NCBI GenBank assembly: GCA_963822985.1
Contig: CAWGJU010000006.1
Span: 744,001 to 808,000, forward strand
Direction: 5' to 3'
Length of the DNA stretch: 64,000 bases
Origin: Thermohalobaculum sp963822985
GTDB taxonomy: Bacteria; Pseudomonadota; Alphaproteobacteria; Rhodobacterales; Rhodobacteraceae
Below the pieces are notes generated by a model. It ran no database searches. It was not told where the DNA came from and worked only from the letters and a program-made list of their open reading frames with translations. Positions 45,676-54,051 of this stretch are shown here, piece by piece (positions within the stretch are counted from its first letter, which is position 1; the number at the start of each line of letters is the position of its first letter). Both the position numbers and the translations under genes were made by a program.

Positions 45676-46554
45676 TCAGGCGTCCGGCGGCCATGCGAGC
45701 CAGGCCCCGGCAAGCTCGGCCAGCTCGTCGGGATCGAACCCGATCAGCAGGCTGAGCCGGTCGCCCTGCGCGTTGGTGGCATAAATGCGTTCGGCCATCC
45801 GCCCACGCCGGAAGCCCACCTTCCGGGTCGAGCCGGTGAAGAGGCCGTCGGCGCCGTCAAGACGAACGATCACGTCCGAGCCGGTCCCGTGCTCGACCTC
45901 GCCGACGACGCGCGAGATATCGCGCAGGACGATCTTTCCGTCGGCCTCCTCCTCGGCGACGAGCATGCCGTCGAGCCCCAGGGATCGCGACTTGATCCGC
46001 GCGGAGGTGCCGGTCGCATAAGTCACCTCCTCGCGCGGGACGAGGAGCACCGATCCCGCGGCGACAAGCCGGCAGCCGCAACCGTGGTCGACCTGGTCGA
46101 GGCAGCGCCGCAACGCGTCCGCGGCGACGTCGGCGATCGGCGTTTGCGGCGGGGCCGCGACGGCGAGTGCTACGGGGCAGAACTCGGCCGGCTCGCCACG
46201 GACCAGGACGCGCTGCGGCGGCGTAGACAGGAAGGCGCGCCCGTCGGCCGATCCGCTCAGCCAGGGCAGCTCGTCGGCGCTGACCAAGCGGGCGTCGGCG
46301 CGTTCGCGCAGGGTCTGCGGTGCGAGGTTGTGCATGATCTGCCGCGCCGTCGCGATCGCATCGGCATCCTTGGCCGTCACCGCCGGCGGGTGGTCCAGCA
46401 CCAGGATCTCCTGGCTGTTCAGCTCGGAGGGCGTGCGGGCATGCTGCGAGCCGGCGTCGGGCACCTCCGGCATGACGGGCACGGCACAACCGGCAAGCGC
46501 CAATCCCAGCAGGATTGCACCTGCCCGGAGCGGACCGAGGCTTAGGCCGCGCAT
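45676..46554 (-). CDS. Hypothetical lipoprotein
   Basis: 292-aa protein with a lipoprotein signal (AGAILLGLALAGC, Cys 23). The rest has no domain I recognise. It contains TARQIMHNLAPQTLRERADARLVSADELPWLSGSADGRAFL, a Cys pair region RRCLDQVDHGCGCRLVAAGSVLLVPREEVTYATGTSARI, and RVVGEVEHGTGSDVIVRLDGADGLFTGSTRKVGFRRGRM. The frame is intact. It diverges from the cold-shock gene across a 124-bp A/T-richer gap. Confidence 0.72.
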   Translation of the reverse strand: MRGLSLGPLRAGAILLGLALAGCAVPVMPEVPDAGSQHARTPSELNSQEILVLDHPPAVTAKDADAIATARQIMHNLAPQTLRERADARLVSADELPWLSGSADGRAFLSTPPQRVLVRGEPAEFCPVALAVAAPPQTPIADVAADALRRCLDQVDHGCGCRLVAAGSVLLVPREEVTYATGTSARIKSRSLGLDGMLVAEEEADGKIVLRDISRVVGEVEHGTGSDVIVRLDGADGLFTGSTRKVGFRRGRMAERIYATNAQGDRLSLLIGFDPDELAELAGAWLAWPPDA

Positions 46555-46678
46555 CGAATCATGTCACGCAGTGAAAGGACCCTCTTGCGGCCCGGCTCGG
46601 GATATTATCATTTACTATCTTAGCAGGCACGGGTCGAGGTGATATCAAAGAGACTCGGGTTTCGGGAGGGGTCGAATT

Positions 46679-47218
46679 TTGAAAGACGCAGACAGGGGGG
46701 AAGGTGCCGTCGTCGCCGGACATGTCAAGTGGTATGACGCTGTCAAGGGCTACGGCTTCGTCGTTCCGGAGGACGGCGGATCGGATGTGATGGTGCACGC
46801 ATCCTGCGTGCGCGCGTTCGGCCGCGTGGCGCTGTGCGAGGGCGCGCATGTCCGGCTGGTCGCGACGACCAGCACGCGGGGGCTGCAGGCGCAGAAGCTC
46901 GTCGAGGTCCACGAGCCGGAAGGCGGCCCGGCGCCGGGCTTCGCCGAGGACGCGCGGCCGACGGAGTTTCTCGGCCCGGACGTCGAGGCCGGTCCCCTGC
47001 AGCCGGCTCGCGTGAAGTGGTTCGACAAGCAAAAGGGCTTCGGCTTCGTCAACGTCTTCGGCAGGGACGAGGATGTCTTCGTTCACATGGAGACGGTGCG
47101 CCGCTGCGGCTTCCAGGATCTGGCCAGCGGCGAGGGCATGGCGGTGCGCATCTTCCGCGGGCCGCGCGGCATGATGGTGGCCGAGCTCCGTTTGTGGGAG
47201 ACCGCCGTCCAGGATTGA
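46679..47218 (+). CDS. Double cold-shock-domain protein
   Basis: 179-aa protein with two cold-shock domains. The first, GHVKWYDAVKGYGFVVPEDGGSDVMVHASCV, and the second, ARVKWFDKQKGFGFVNVFGRDEDVFVHMETVRR, each contain RNP1-like (KGYGFV/KGFGFV) and RNP2-like (VMVH/VFVH) motifs. A Pro/Glu-rich linker joins them. It starts with TTG 46679, preceded by GGGAGGGG; there is no better ATG. This two-CSD form is typical of alphaproteobacteria (CspC/D-like). RNA chaperone role is by family. Confidence 0.9.
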   Translation: MKDADRGEGAVVAGHVKWYDAVKGYGFVVPEDGGSDVMVHASCVRAFGRVALCEGAHVRLVATTSTRGLQAQKLVEVHEPEGGPAPGFAEDARPTEFLGPDVEAGPLQPARVKWFDKQKGFGFVNVFGRDEDVFVHMETVRRCGFQDLASGEGMAVRIFRGPRGMMVAELRLWETAVQD

Positions 47219-47271
47219 GCGCCGGTCGCTCCCGCGGGCATCGGTATTTTCTCGACGCCGCGGAAGGCAGT

Positions 47272-47838
47272 TCATCCCGCGGCGACCGCGATCCGCGAGT
47301 ACTTCGCCCCCTCGAGGCTCGCGCCGATCAGCAGCCCGTCTTGATTGAAGACTATGCCAATCACCGGTTTGTTCACGACTTTCGAGCTGGTCTGGAACGT
47401 TCGCCCGTCGCCCGGCCAGGTCACCTCGGCATCGGCGCCGACCTTCCAACCATCGGTGCGCTGAAAGCGGTCGAGCGCCTCCTGCGTCATGAAGAACAGC
47501 GCGTGACTCGTCGTCTGGGCGCCGAACTGCAGCCCGAACGAGAGCGACACGACCGAATAGTAGCCTGCCGCCGGCGGCATCCGCCCCGTCGCGACACCGG
47601 TCAGCAGCGCCCCTTCGCCATAGGCGCCGCCGAAGAAGAAGCCGCTCTTCAGGACGCTCGGCATCATCAGCATTCCAGGGGCGCGGGCGGCCAGCTCGCG
47701 CGTGTCGGGCATCTGCGCGAACATCCGGTCCAGCCCCATTTGCACCTGGTTGTCGATGTTGGCGCGGTTAGATGCCGATGCCGGACCCGCAATCGCAATC
47801 CCCGCCGCTCCCACGAGGAGGCTTCGCCTGTTCAACAT
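47272..47838 (-). CDS. SYLF (Ysc84) lipid-binding domain protein
   Basis: 188-aa exported protein. Signal peptide with a twin-arginine-like NRRSLLVGAAGIAIAGPASA, then the SYLF/DUF500 domain: APGMLMMPSVLKSGFFFGGAYGEGALLTG, AAGYYSVVSLSFGLQFGAQTTSHALFFMTQEALDRF, and VIGIVFNQDGLLIGASLEGAKYSRIAV. The ribosome-binding site AGGAACAGGAC precedes ATG 47838. The family binds lipids; the bacterial function is unclear. Confidence 0.88.
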   Translation of the reverse strand: MLNRRSLLVGAAGIAIAGPASASNRANIDNQVQMGLDRMFAQMPDTRELAARAPGMLMMPSVLKSGFFFGGAYGEGALLTGVATGRMPPAAGYYSVVSLSFGLQFGAQTTSHALFFMTQEALDRFQRTDGWKVGADAEVTWPGDGRTFQTSSKVVNKPVIGIVFNQDGLLIGASLEGAKYSRIAVAAG

Positions 47839-47898
47839 GTCCTGTTCCTCACTGCTCGATCGCTTGGCGGTTGCGTCCGCCTTTCCCGCGATTGTGAT

Positions 47899-47914
47899 AT
47901 GCTTATAGTAGCAT
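47899..47914. promoter_or_regulatory. Inverted repeat over a -10-like element
   Basis: ATGCT-TATAGT-AGCAT: 5-bp arms around TATAGT (47904-47909), 28 bp before the GTG of the DUF2237 gene and in the divergent gap to the SYLF gene. A candidate promoter with overlapping operator; no convincing -35. Confidence 0.4.
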
Positions 47915-47941
47915 GAAATTCTTGCATACAGGAGATCCGCC

Positions 47942-48328
47942 GTGCGCCGCATCGACGTCGATCCCTCGGTCAACGTGTTGGGAGAGCCGCTCGAGCCTTG
48001 CTCGACCGATCCGATGACCGGGTTCTTCCGCAATGGCAGTTGCGACACCTGCGCCGAGGATCAGGGCAGCCACACAGTCTGTGCGGTGATGACAGCGGGT
48101 TTTCTGGCTTTCTCGCGCTCGGTCGGTAACGACCTCTCGACGCCGAATCCGCAGTTCGGCTTCGAGGGGCTGTCGCCCGGCGACCAATGGTGCCTGTGCG
48201 CGGCGCGCTTTCTGCAGGCATACCAGGCGGGGAGGGCGCCGCGCGTCCGGTTGCGCTCGACGCATCGCCGGGCGCTCGAGATCGTCCCGCTCGACGCCCT
48301 GCGCGAGTTCTCGGTCGAGCGCAACTGA
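47942..48328 (+). CDS. DUF2237 family protein
   Basis: 128-aa protein matching DUF2237. NVLGEPLEPCSTDPMTGFFRNGSCDTCAEDQGSHTVCAVMTAGFLAFSRSVGNDLSTPNPQFGFEGLSPGDQWCLCAARFLQA contains the family's conserved Cys residues. The GTG start has GGAG eight bases upstream. Divergent from the SYLF gene. The function is unknown. Confidence 0.86.
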   Translation: MRRIDVDPSVNVLGEPLEPCSTDPMTGFFRNGSCDTCAEDQGSHTVCAVMTAGFLAFSRSVGNDLSTPNPQFGFEGLSPGDQWCLCAARFLQAYQAGRAPRVRLRSTHRRALEIVPLDALREFSVERN

Positions 48329-48513
48329 TCGAGGTTGCAGCGCAACATCGCGGTCCGGCGCGCGCATTGTTCAATGTCAGGGAACATTTTCAAGCTGCAA
48401 AAGTTAATGATTTTGCTGCAGAATCGCTCTTACCGAGCCCGCCGGGCCCGTGCCGGAACGCACGCCGGCGGGTAGCGCAAACGAGCAGAAGGAGAGGCCT
48501 CAGGAGAAAACAA

Positions 48514-48789
48514 ATGCGTTGTGCCGACAATGACTTCAGCCGCCAGCTGGCGGGCTATTCTCTTGCGACCGCGGAAATTTTCTACCGCATGCCCGATGCG
48601 CGGGGCATCCTGCAGACTTTCATCTGGCAACAGTACGATATGGCGCCTCGCTTCCCCGAGCTGCGCAGGTTCCTGAACTTCTGGACGCGCGAGCTCGACG
48701 GCCCCATCCACTCGGTGCGGCTGGCGCATGCGGCGCTGATCCGGCCGACGGAATTCCGCTTCGCCGACCACGAGCTGACCGTGCACTGA
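48514..48789 (+). CDS. usg: Usg family protein
   Basis: 91-aa protein resembling the alphaproteobacterial Usg family. QLAGYSLATAEIFYRMPDARGILQTFIWQQYDMAPRFPELRRFLNFWTRELDGPIHSVRLAHAALIRPTEFRFADHELTVH is conserved throughout. AGGAG precedes ATG 48514. Upstream (48438-48472) a GC-rich inverted repeat CCCGCCGG/CCGGCGGG with a 19-base loop may be a terminator of the previous gene. Function unknown; in Caulobacter the gene is linked to trp genes. Confidence 0.82.
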   Translation: MRCADNDFSRQLAGYSLATAEIFYRMPDARGILQTFIWQQYDMAPRFPELRRFLNFWTRELDGPIHSVRLAHAALIRPTEFRFADHELTVH

Positions 48790-48857
48790 TTCGTCTGCGA
48801 CGGCCGGTCTTTCTGACAGGCCTGTCACACGAGGGTGATTGGCGGTCTCCGGGCGCC

Positions 48858-49580
48858 ATGGCTATGGTCCCAACCATGCCCCCCATGAGAAGCATCCTCG
48901 CCGCGCTGTTCCTGTTTGCCCCCGCGGGGCCGGCCAGCGCGGGAGACAACGTCGTGATGGTCGAGCTCTTCACCAGCCAGGGTTGCTCGAGCTGCCCGCC
49001 AGCCGACACGACCCTTGCCGAACTGGCCGAACGCGACGACATCCTCGCGCTGTCGCTGCATGTCGACTATTGGGACTATCTCGGCTGGCAGGACACCTTC
49101 GCCCAGGCCGAGCACACGGCGCGCCAGGCGGATTACCGCGACAAACTGGGCGGGCGCGTGCTGTTTACCCCGCAGGTCATCGTGGACGGCACGCTCAGCA
49201 TGCCCGGCTACAAGCAGTCGGCCATCGAGAACGCGATCGACAAGGCGGCGCGGGCGGGGCATCCCGCCTCCATCACGATCGAGCGCCAGGACGGCATGCT
49301 GAATGCCGAGATCCTCGGCCAATCCGACGGCGGGCCCTGCACGATCTGGGTCGCCTCCTATGACCGCGAGGCGACGGTCGATATCGATCGCGGCGAGAAT
49401 GCCGGGCGCACCTTCACCTATCACAACGTCGTCGAGAAGCTGTTGAAGGTGGGCCCCTGGCACCCGCCCGCGCCGGCCAGCCTGCCCCTGCCGCAGCCGG
49501 GGCCCGGCGATGGGGTCGCTATCTGGCTTCAGGACGACCGGTCCGGCCGCATCCTCGCCACCAGCTTCGTCGAGGAGTGA
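48858..49580 (+). CDS. DUF1223 thioredoxin-like secreted protein
   Basis: 240-aa secreted protein of the DUF1223 family. Signal peptide (ILAALFLFAPAGPASA), then VMVELFTSQGCSSCPPADTTLAELA with the CxxC pair (CSSC), HVDYWDYLGWQDTFA, GRVLFTPQVIVDG, and a C-terminal beta domain with FTYHNVVEKLLKVG. The family fold is thioredoxin-like and extracytoplasmic; the substrate is not known. ATG 48858, 48876 or 48885 are all possible starts. Confidence 0.85.
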   Translation: MAMVPTMPPMRSILAALFLFAPAGPASAGDNVVMVELFTSQGCSSCPPADTTLAELAERDDILALSLHVDYWDYLGWQDTFAQAEHTARQADYRDKLGGRVLFTPQVIVDGTLSMPGYKQSAIENAIDKAARAGHPASITIERQDGMLNAEILGQSDGGPCTIWVASYDREATVDIDRGENAGRTFTYHNVVEKLLKVGPWHPPAPASLPLPQPGPGDGVAIWLQDDRSGRILATSFVEE

Positions 49581-49581
49581 C

Positions 49582-49977
49582 TCAGCCGCCCGACCCCAGA
49601 TGTCGGGGCAGGTCGTCGGCGATCTCGAACCAGGGCAGCCTTTCGGCCGCGAAGACATGCGCCGTCGGACAATAGGCGCCCGGATCGTCCAGGCTCGCCG
49701 CGTAAAGGTGGATGTTGCGCCGGTCCCGGTCGGCGTCATAGGCCATGGGCGAGCCGCAGCGGCCGCAGAAAAGCCGCCGCACGCCGGGCGAAGACTCGTA
49801 GACGGCGGGTGCGGCGCCGGTCCAATGGAAGTCGCCGCGATCGACGCCGAAGAACGCCACCACCGGGGCCGAGCAGTTCCGCCGGCAGCTTTCGCAGTGG
49901 CAATAGGCCTGCCAGCGCGGCGCATCGTCGAATCTGTAGGTCACTGCACCACAGAGGCAGCGTCCATCGGTGGCCAT
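49582..49977 (-). CDS. GFA-domain protein
   Basis: 131-aa protein with a glutathione-dependent formaldehyde-activating (GFA) fold. Zinc ligands are in GRCLCGAV, YCHCESCRRNCSAP and FCGRCGSPMAY. HVFAAERLPWFEIADDLPRH is the usual C-terminal element. Many GFA paralogues are not formaldehyde enzymes, so no specific substrate is claimed. Its ATG shares one base with the stop of the acyltransferase upstream. Confidence 0.86.
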   Translation of the reverse strand: MATDGRCLCGAVTYRFDDAPRWQAYCHCESCRRNCSAPVVAFFGVDRGDFHWTGAAPAVYESSPGVRRLFCGRCGSPMAYDADRDRRNIHLYAASLDDPGAYCPTAHVFAAERLPWFEIADDLPRHLGSGG

Positions 49978-50897
49978 CAGGCGTCCTCCGCTTCATGCAC
50001 GCCGCGCGAGCGTGCTGTCGAGCGCCAGCGCCGGTGGAACCAGAACCACTGCTCGGGCGCCGCCTCGACCCAGGCGGCGATGCGCCGGTTCACCTCGGCC
50101 ATCATGGCGCGCGAATCGGTCCCTGTCACCGGGGCCTCGAAGGTGACGTCGAAGCGGCGCCCGGCGATGTTCCGCATGGCCCTGACGGGGATCAGCGCCG
50201 CGCCCGCGCGCCGGGCCACGTCGGCGGCGATCGTCGACGTTTCGGCCGGCCGGCCGAGGAAATCGAGGAAGGGCGCGCCGGAGTTGCGCTGGTCGACCAG
50301 GATCATCACGAATCCGCCGCGCGCGACATGGGCGAGCAGCTTGCGCATGCCGTGGCCCTTCTGCAGGACCGGCCGGCCGGCGCAGGCGATGAAGGCCAGC
50401 GCGAAACGGTCGGCGTAGCGGTTGTTGAAGGCGCGGTAGATGATGCCCGTCTCGAAGCCTGTCCGCAGCGCGGCGATCCGTGCCGCCTCCCAGTTGCCGT
50501 AATGCGCCGTGACAAGCACCGCGCCCCTGCCGGCGGCCCGGGCCGCGCGCAGATGCTCGGCGCCCGAGATCGTTATGTCGGCATCGTGGATCAGCCTGTC
50601 GAGGCGTGCATATTCTATCATCAGGCGGCCGAAATGGGCGCCGGCCCCGCGCAGGATGCGCCGGCGCTCGGCCTGCGGCCGATCCGGCCAGACCAGTGCC
50701 AGGTTTCGCTCTGCCCGGCGCCGATAGCGCGGGACGGCGATCGCGATGGCGCCGCCGATCGGCGCACACAGATCCGCCAGCGTCCAGGTAGGCACGGGCC
50801 AGCTCGCCCAGCGAAGGCCCCAGGCAAGCGCGAAGAGCAGCCATTCGCCTGCGCGAACCGACCAGCGGTCGCGGATATGGTGATAGCTGGTGCTCAT
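49977..50897 (-). CDS. Lysophospholipid/lauroyl acyltransferase (LpxL-HtrB family)
   Basis: Membrane-associated acyltransferase of the LpxL/HtrB fold, 306 aa. The HX4E motif HYGNWE is near residue 130, followed by IIYRAFNNRYADRF, LVDQRNSGAPFLDFLGRPAETST and WFWFHRRWR. It would add an acyl chain to lipid A or a related lipid. ATG 50897 is downstream of a longer frame that overlaps the MATE gene. It overlaps that gene's end by four bases. Confidence 0.89.
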   Translation of the reverse strand: MSTSYHHIRDRWSVRAGEWLLFALAWGLRWASWPVPTWTLADLCAPIGGAIAIAVPRYRRRAERNLALVWPDRPQAERRRILRGAGAHFGRLMIEYARLDRLIHDADITISGAEHLRAARAAGRGAVLVTAHYGNWEAARIAALRTGFETGIIYRAFNNRYADRFALAFIACAGRPVLQKGHGMRKLLAHVARGGFVMILVDQRNSGAPFLDFLGRPAETSTIAADVARRAGAALIPVRAMRNIAGRRFDVTFEAPVTGTDSRAMMAEVNRRIAAWVEAAPEQWFWFHRRWRSTARSRGVHEAEDA

Positions 50898-52273
50898 GCC
50901 GAGCGCCGCGACAGAACGCGAAAGCGCCAGCCCAGCAGCCCGGAGGCGAGGATGCAGGAGGCGATGATCGCCAGGGCCAGCCCGCGCTCGTCCCATCCGC
51001 CGGGCACGGCCAGCCACCAGCCGAGCGGCACCATCAGGAGGAGGAAGCTCGCTACATAGGCGGCGACCGGCACCCACGCATCGCCCATGGCGCGCACAGC
51101 CTGGCCCAGCACCACCTGCAGCGTGTCCGGCACGAAGATCAGGCCCGAGAACAGGAACAGCGCGGCGGCGCGCGCGGCGAGCTCGGGCACGTCGGTGTAG
51201 GCCAGGACTATCTGGTGCCGGAAGCTCAGCACCAAGACGCTGATGACGGCCATGATCACCAGCGCGACCAACGCGCCCGTCCAGCCGGCGGCCGCCGCCT
51301 CGGCCGCGTCGCCCGCGCCGGCGGCGAGGCCGACGCGCACGCCCGTGGCGACCGAGAGGCCGAGCCCGATCATGAAGGCCGTCGCGACCAGATTGTGCGA
51401 GATCGAATAGGCGTCGAGGGCGCCCGTCCCCAGCGTCCCGGCGATCATCATCATGGCGGCGAAGCCGATCGTCTCGAATCCGTTCGAGAGGCCGGCGGAC
51501 AGTCCCAGCCGGCGCATCGGCCAGCCGGCGCGCCAGCCGCCCGGGCCCCAGACCGTCTCCCAGGGCCCGACCACGCCGGCCGCGCGCGGATCACGCTGGC
51601 CGATGATGAACCAAACCATCAGCCCGAACGCGGCGAACCGCGCCATGGTCGACGCCCAGGCGGCGCCCTCGGGACCCATCTCGGGCCAGCCGAGATTGCC
51701 GAAGATCATCACCCAATTGAGCAGGCCGTTGACGATGTTGGCCAGCACCATCGCGGCAAGCGAGTAGAGCGGCCGCCGCGTCGCTTCGAGGTAGAAGGCC
51801 GAGGCCGCGAACAACACCTGCGCGACCAGGCCGGGAGCAAGCGCCCGGGCGACAGCACCCCCGCCCATCGCCACCTCGGCCGGGTAGTCGAGCCAGCCGA
51901 GCAGCGTCTCGGCCTGCCAGACCAGCCAGACGCCGATCACCGAGACCAAGGTTCCCCAGCTGATCGCCCGGCGCCAGATGCGCCCGCATTCACCCCACTC
52001 GCCCGCGCCATGAGCGCGCGCGACGACGGGAACCATGCCCGAGACCAGGCCGATCGCGATCACCATGGCGGGCACGAAGATCGCGACGCCCAGCCCCATC
52101 AAGCCGGGCGCGCCGGGGCCATAGCGCCCGAGCATGGCGATGTCGACGAAGGCCATCACCAGGATTCCCGCGCGCGACAGCATCACCGGCCAGGCGAGCC
52201 GCAGCAGGTCGGCCACGTGCCGGCGGATCTTCGCGCCGATACGCTCCTGCGCGAAGGTGGCGGGGCGGTTCAT
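50894..52273 (-). CDS. MATE-family efflux transporter
   Basis: Multidrug and toxic compound extrusion protein of about 459 aa with 12 membrane segments. LRLAWPVMLSRAGILVMAFVDIAMLGRYGP, SGMVPVVARAHGAGEWGECGRIWRRAI, and in the second half SAGLSNGFETIGFAAMMMIAGTLGTGALDAYSISHNLV, and SFRHQIVLAYTDVPELAARAAALF are characteristic. Alphaproteobacterial NorM-like branch. The acyltransferase start overlaps its stop. Frame intact. Confidence 0.9.
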   Translation of the reverse strand: MNRPATFAQERIGAKIRRHVADLLRLAWPVMLSRAGILVMAFVDIAMLGRYGPGAPGLMGLGVAIFVPAMVIAIGLVSGMVPVVARAHGAGEWGECGRIWRRAISWGTLVSVIGVWLVWQAETLLGWLDYPAEVAMGGGAVARALAPGLVAQVLFAASAFYLEATRRPLYSLAAMVLANIVNGLLNWVMIFGNLGWPEMGPEGAAWASTMARFAAFGLMVWFIIGQRDPRAAGVVGPWETVWGPGGWRAGWPMRRLGLSAGLSNGFETIGFAAMMMIAGTLGTGALDAYSISHNLVATAFMIGLGLSVATGVRVGLAAGAGDAAEAAAAGWTGALVALVIMAVISVLVLSFRHQIVLAYTDVPELAARAAALFLFSGLIFVPDTLQVVLGQAVRAMGDAWVPVAAYVASFLLLMVPLGWWLAVPGGWDERGLALAIIASCILASGLLGWRFRVLSRRSA

Positions 52274-52313
52274 GGCCGCGTCGCCCAAGCCGCGGCCCGT
52301 CGGGCGCCAAGCC

Positions 52314-53222
52314 TCATTGTCCCGGCACAGCGGCGGCGGCCCGGCGTGCGAACACGCGCTCGCGGTGCCAGACATAAATGCCGGCGCCCAGGATGACCGC
52401 GGCGCCGATCAGCGTCGGCCCGTCCGGCAGCTCGGCGAAGATCAGGAGCCCGAGCAGGGTTGCCCAGATGAACCCGCAATAGTTGTAGGGCGCCAGCGTC
52501 GAGGCCGGCGCCTGCTGTAGCGCGAAGACCAGCGCCAGGTGGCCGAGATAGCCGAGCCAGCCGAAGGTCGCCATCAGCAGCGCATCCGGCAGGGTGGGGG
52601 TCTGCCAGAACCAGGGCAGGAGCGCGGTGGTGGCGACCAGGCCGACGGCGCCCGAATAGATCATCGTCGTGCGCATGGCGTCGGCCGTGCCGATCAGCCG
52701 CGTGATGATCTGGAAGCCGGCCATGCACATCGCCGCGCCGAAGGGCAGCAGCGCCGCCGGCTGGAAGACGTCGAGGCCCGGGCGGATGATGATCAGCGCG
52801 CCGCAAAGGCCGATCAGCACGCCGGCCCAACGGCGCGGGCCGACGTGCTCGCCCAGCACCAGGGCGGCGAGCAGCGTGATCAGAAGCGGCGCCACCTCGA
52901 AGACGGCGACGCTCTCGGCCAAGGCCATGAAGTTGAGTGAAAAGAAGAACATGCCCGTCGCCAGCGCGTGCAGCGTCGAGCGGCCGAGCTGCAGTCCGGG
53001 GCGCGAGGTGCGCAGGTGGGTGCGCAGCATCGGCGCCGAGATGGCGAGCACCAGCGCCATCTGGCTGGCGAAGCGGGCCCAGACGACCATGACCGTGTGG
53101 TTGCGTTCGAGCAGGTACTTGGCGCAGACGTCCATGCAGGTAAAAAGCAGCATCGCGACGACGATGCCGAGGATGCCGCGCGTCTCCGGCGTCAACCGGG
53201 CGCCGATGTCGGATATCGCCAA
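52314..53222 (-). CDS. EamA/DMT-family transporter
   Basis: Drug/metabolite transporter with ten predicted helices, 302 aa, two EamA domains. GIVVAMLLFTCMDVCAKYLLE, AESVAVFEVAPLLITLLAALVLGEHVGPRRWAGVLIGLCGALIIIRPG in the first; APYNYCGFIWATLLGLLIFAELPDGPTLIGAAVILGAGIYVWHRER in the second. The TTG start at 53222 has AAGGTG upstream; no ATG precedes it in frame. Substrate unknown. Confidence 0.88.
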   Translation of the reverse strand: MAISDIGARLTPETRGILGIVVAMLLFTCMDVCAKYLLERNHTVMVVWARFASQMALVLAISAPMLRTHLRTSRPGLQLGRSTLHALATGMFFFSLNFMALAESVAVFEVAPLLITLLAALVLGEHVGPRRWAGVLIGLCGALIIIRPGLDVFQPAALLPFGAAMCMAGFQIITRLIGTADAMRTTMIYSGAVGLVATTALLPWFWQTPTLPDALLMATFGWLGYLGHLALVFALQQAPASTLAPYNYCGFIWATLLGLLIFAELPDGPTLIGAAVILGAGIYVWHRERVFARRAAAAVPGQ

Positions 53223-53343
53223 GGGGCACCTTAGGTCAGGGGTGCGTACCCTTCGCAGGTTTGCGACAACGCGGCAAGCCGGCGCTCGTCAGTGGGAACG
53301 GGGATAGGACTCGTGTATGAACCGACGCCAATGCCCCTCTCCC

Positions 53344-53369
53344 ATCCTTCCCGCAGGCTAGGGAAGGAT
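53344..53369 (-). terminator. Hairpin at the end of the nitrile hydratase-like operon
   Basis: Perfect 9-bp arms ATCCTTCCC (53344-53352) and GGGAAGGAT (53361-53369) with an 8-base loop. The right arm touches the stop codon of the alpha-subunit gene. There is no strong T tract. Confidence 0.55.
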
Positions 53370-54040
53370 CAAGACGCTCCAACGATGGGAATGGCCGTGC
53401 CGATCATGCAGTCGCGGGTGACGATCGAAGCGAGGCGGGCCTCGTCCCAGCCCTCGATGCCCGCGGGCCGGTCCGGCAGGACCAGGTAGCGCATGTCGGC
53501 GGTCGAGTCGTGCACCCGCAGCTGGACGTCGTCGGGCAGGTCGAGGCCGAACTCGGCCAGCACCAGGCGCGGCTCGCGCACGGTGCGGGCGCGGTAGGCG
53601 CGGGTCTTGTACCAGTCGGGCGGGAGCCCCAGCAGGTTGCGCGGATAGCACGAGCATAGCGTGCAGACGATGACGTTGTGCACGCTGGCCGAGTTCTCGA
53701 CCACGACGAGCTTCAGCCCGTCCATGGAGAACCCCATCTCCTCGCAGGCGGCCGAGCCGTCCGCCAGCAGGCGGGCCTTGAAGTCGGGATCGGTCCAGGC
53801 GCGGGCGACGACCTTGGCGCCGTCGGCGGGCGAGCGGCGGTCCATGCGCTCGATCTGCGCCTGGATCTCGGCGGGCGTGGCGAGGCCCTTGTCGACCATG
53901 AGCTCGCGGACGGCGATCTCCATCGTCTGCCAATAGGTCAGCGGCCCGTCATTGTCGGCCCTGAACGGATGTCCCGAGGGGCTCAGTCCCTCGTGGTCGT
54001 GCGCGTGGTCATGCGCATGGTCGTGGTCGTCGTGCGGCAT
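53369..54040 (-). CDS. Cobalt-type nitrile hydratase/thiocyanate hydrolase catalytic subunit
   Basis: Alpha (gamma in thiocyanate hydrolase) subunit, 223 aa. The metal claw VCTLCSCYP (C126-T-L-C129-S-C131) has Thr at the second position, as in cobalt enzymes, not Ser as in iron enzymes. LLGLPPDWYKTRAYRARTVREPRLVLAEFGLDLPDDVQLRVHDS and LPDRPAGIEGWDEARLASIVTRDCMIG are conserved. The N-terminus has seven His and five Asp in its first 18 residues, a His/Asp-rich tail also known in ScnC of thiocyanate hydrolase. Last gene of a four-gene operon. No separate activator gene was seen. Confidence 0.88.
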   Translation of the reverse strand: MPHDDHDHAHDHAHDHEGLSPSGHPFRADNDGPLTYWQTMEIAVRELMVDKGLATPAEIQAQIERMDRRSPADGAKVVARAWTDPDFKARLLADGSAACEEMGFSMDGLKLVVVENSASVHNVIVCTLCSCYPRNLLGLPPDWYKTRAYRARTVREPRLVLAEFGLDLPDDVQLRVHDSTADMRYLVLPDRPAGIEGWDEARLASIVTRDCMIGTAIPIVGAS

Positions 54041-54051
54041 GTGGGCCTCCG

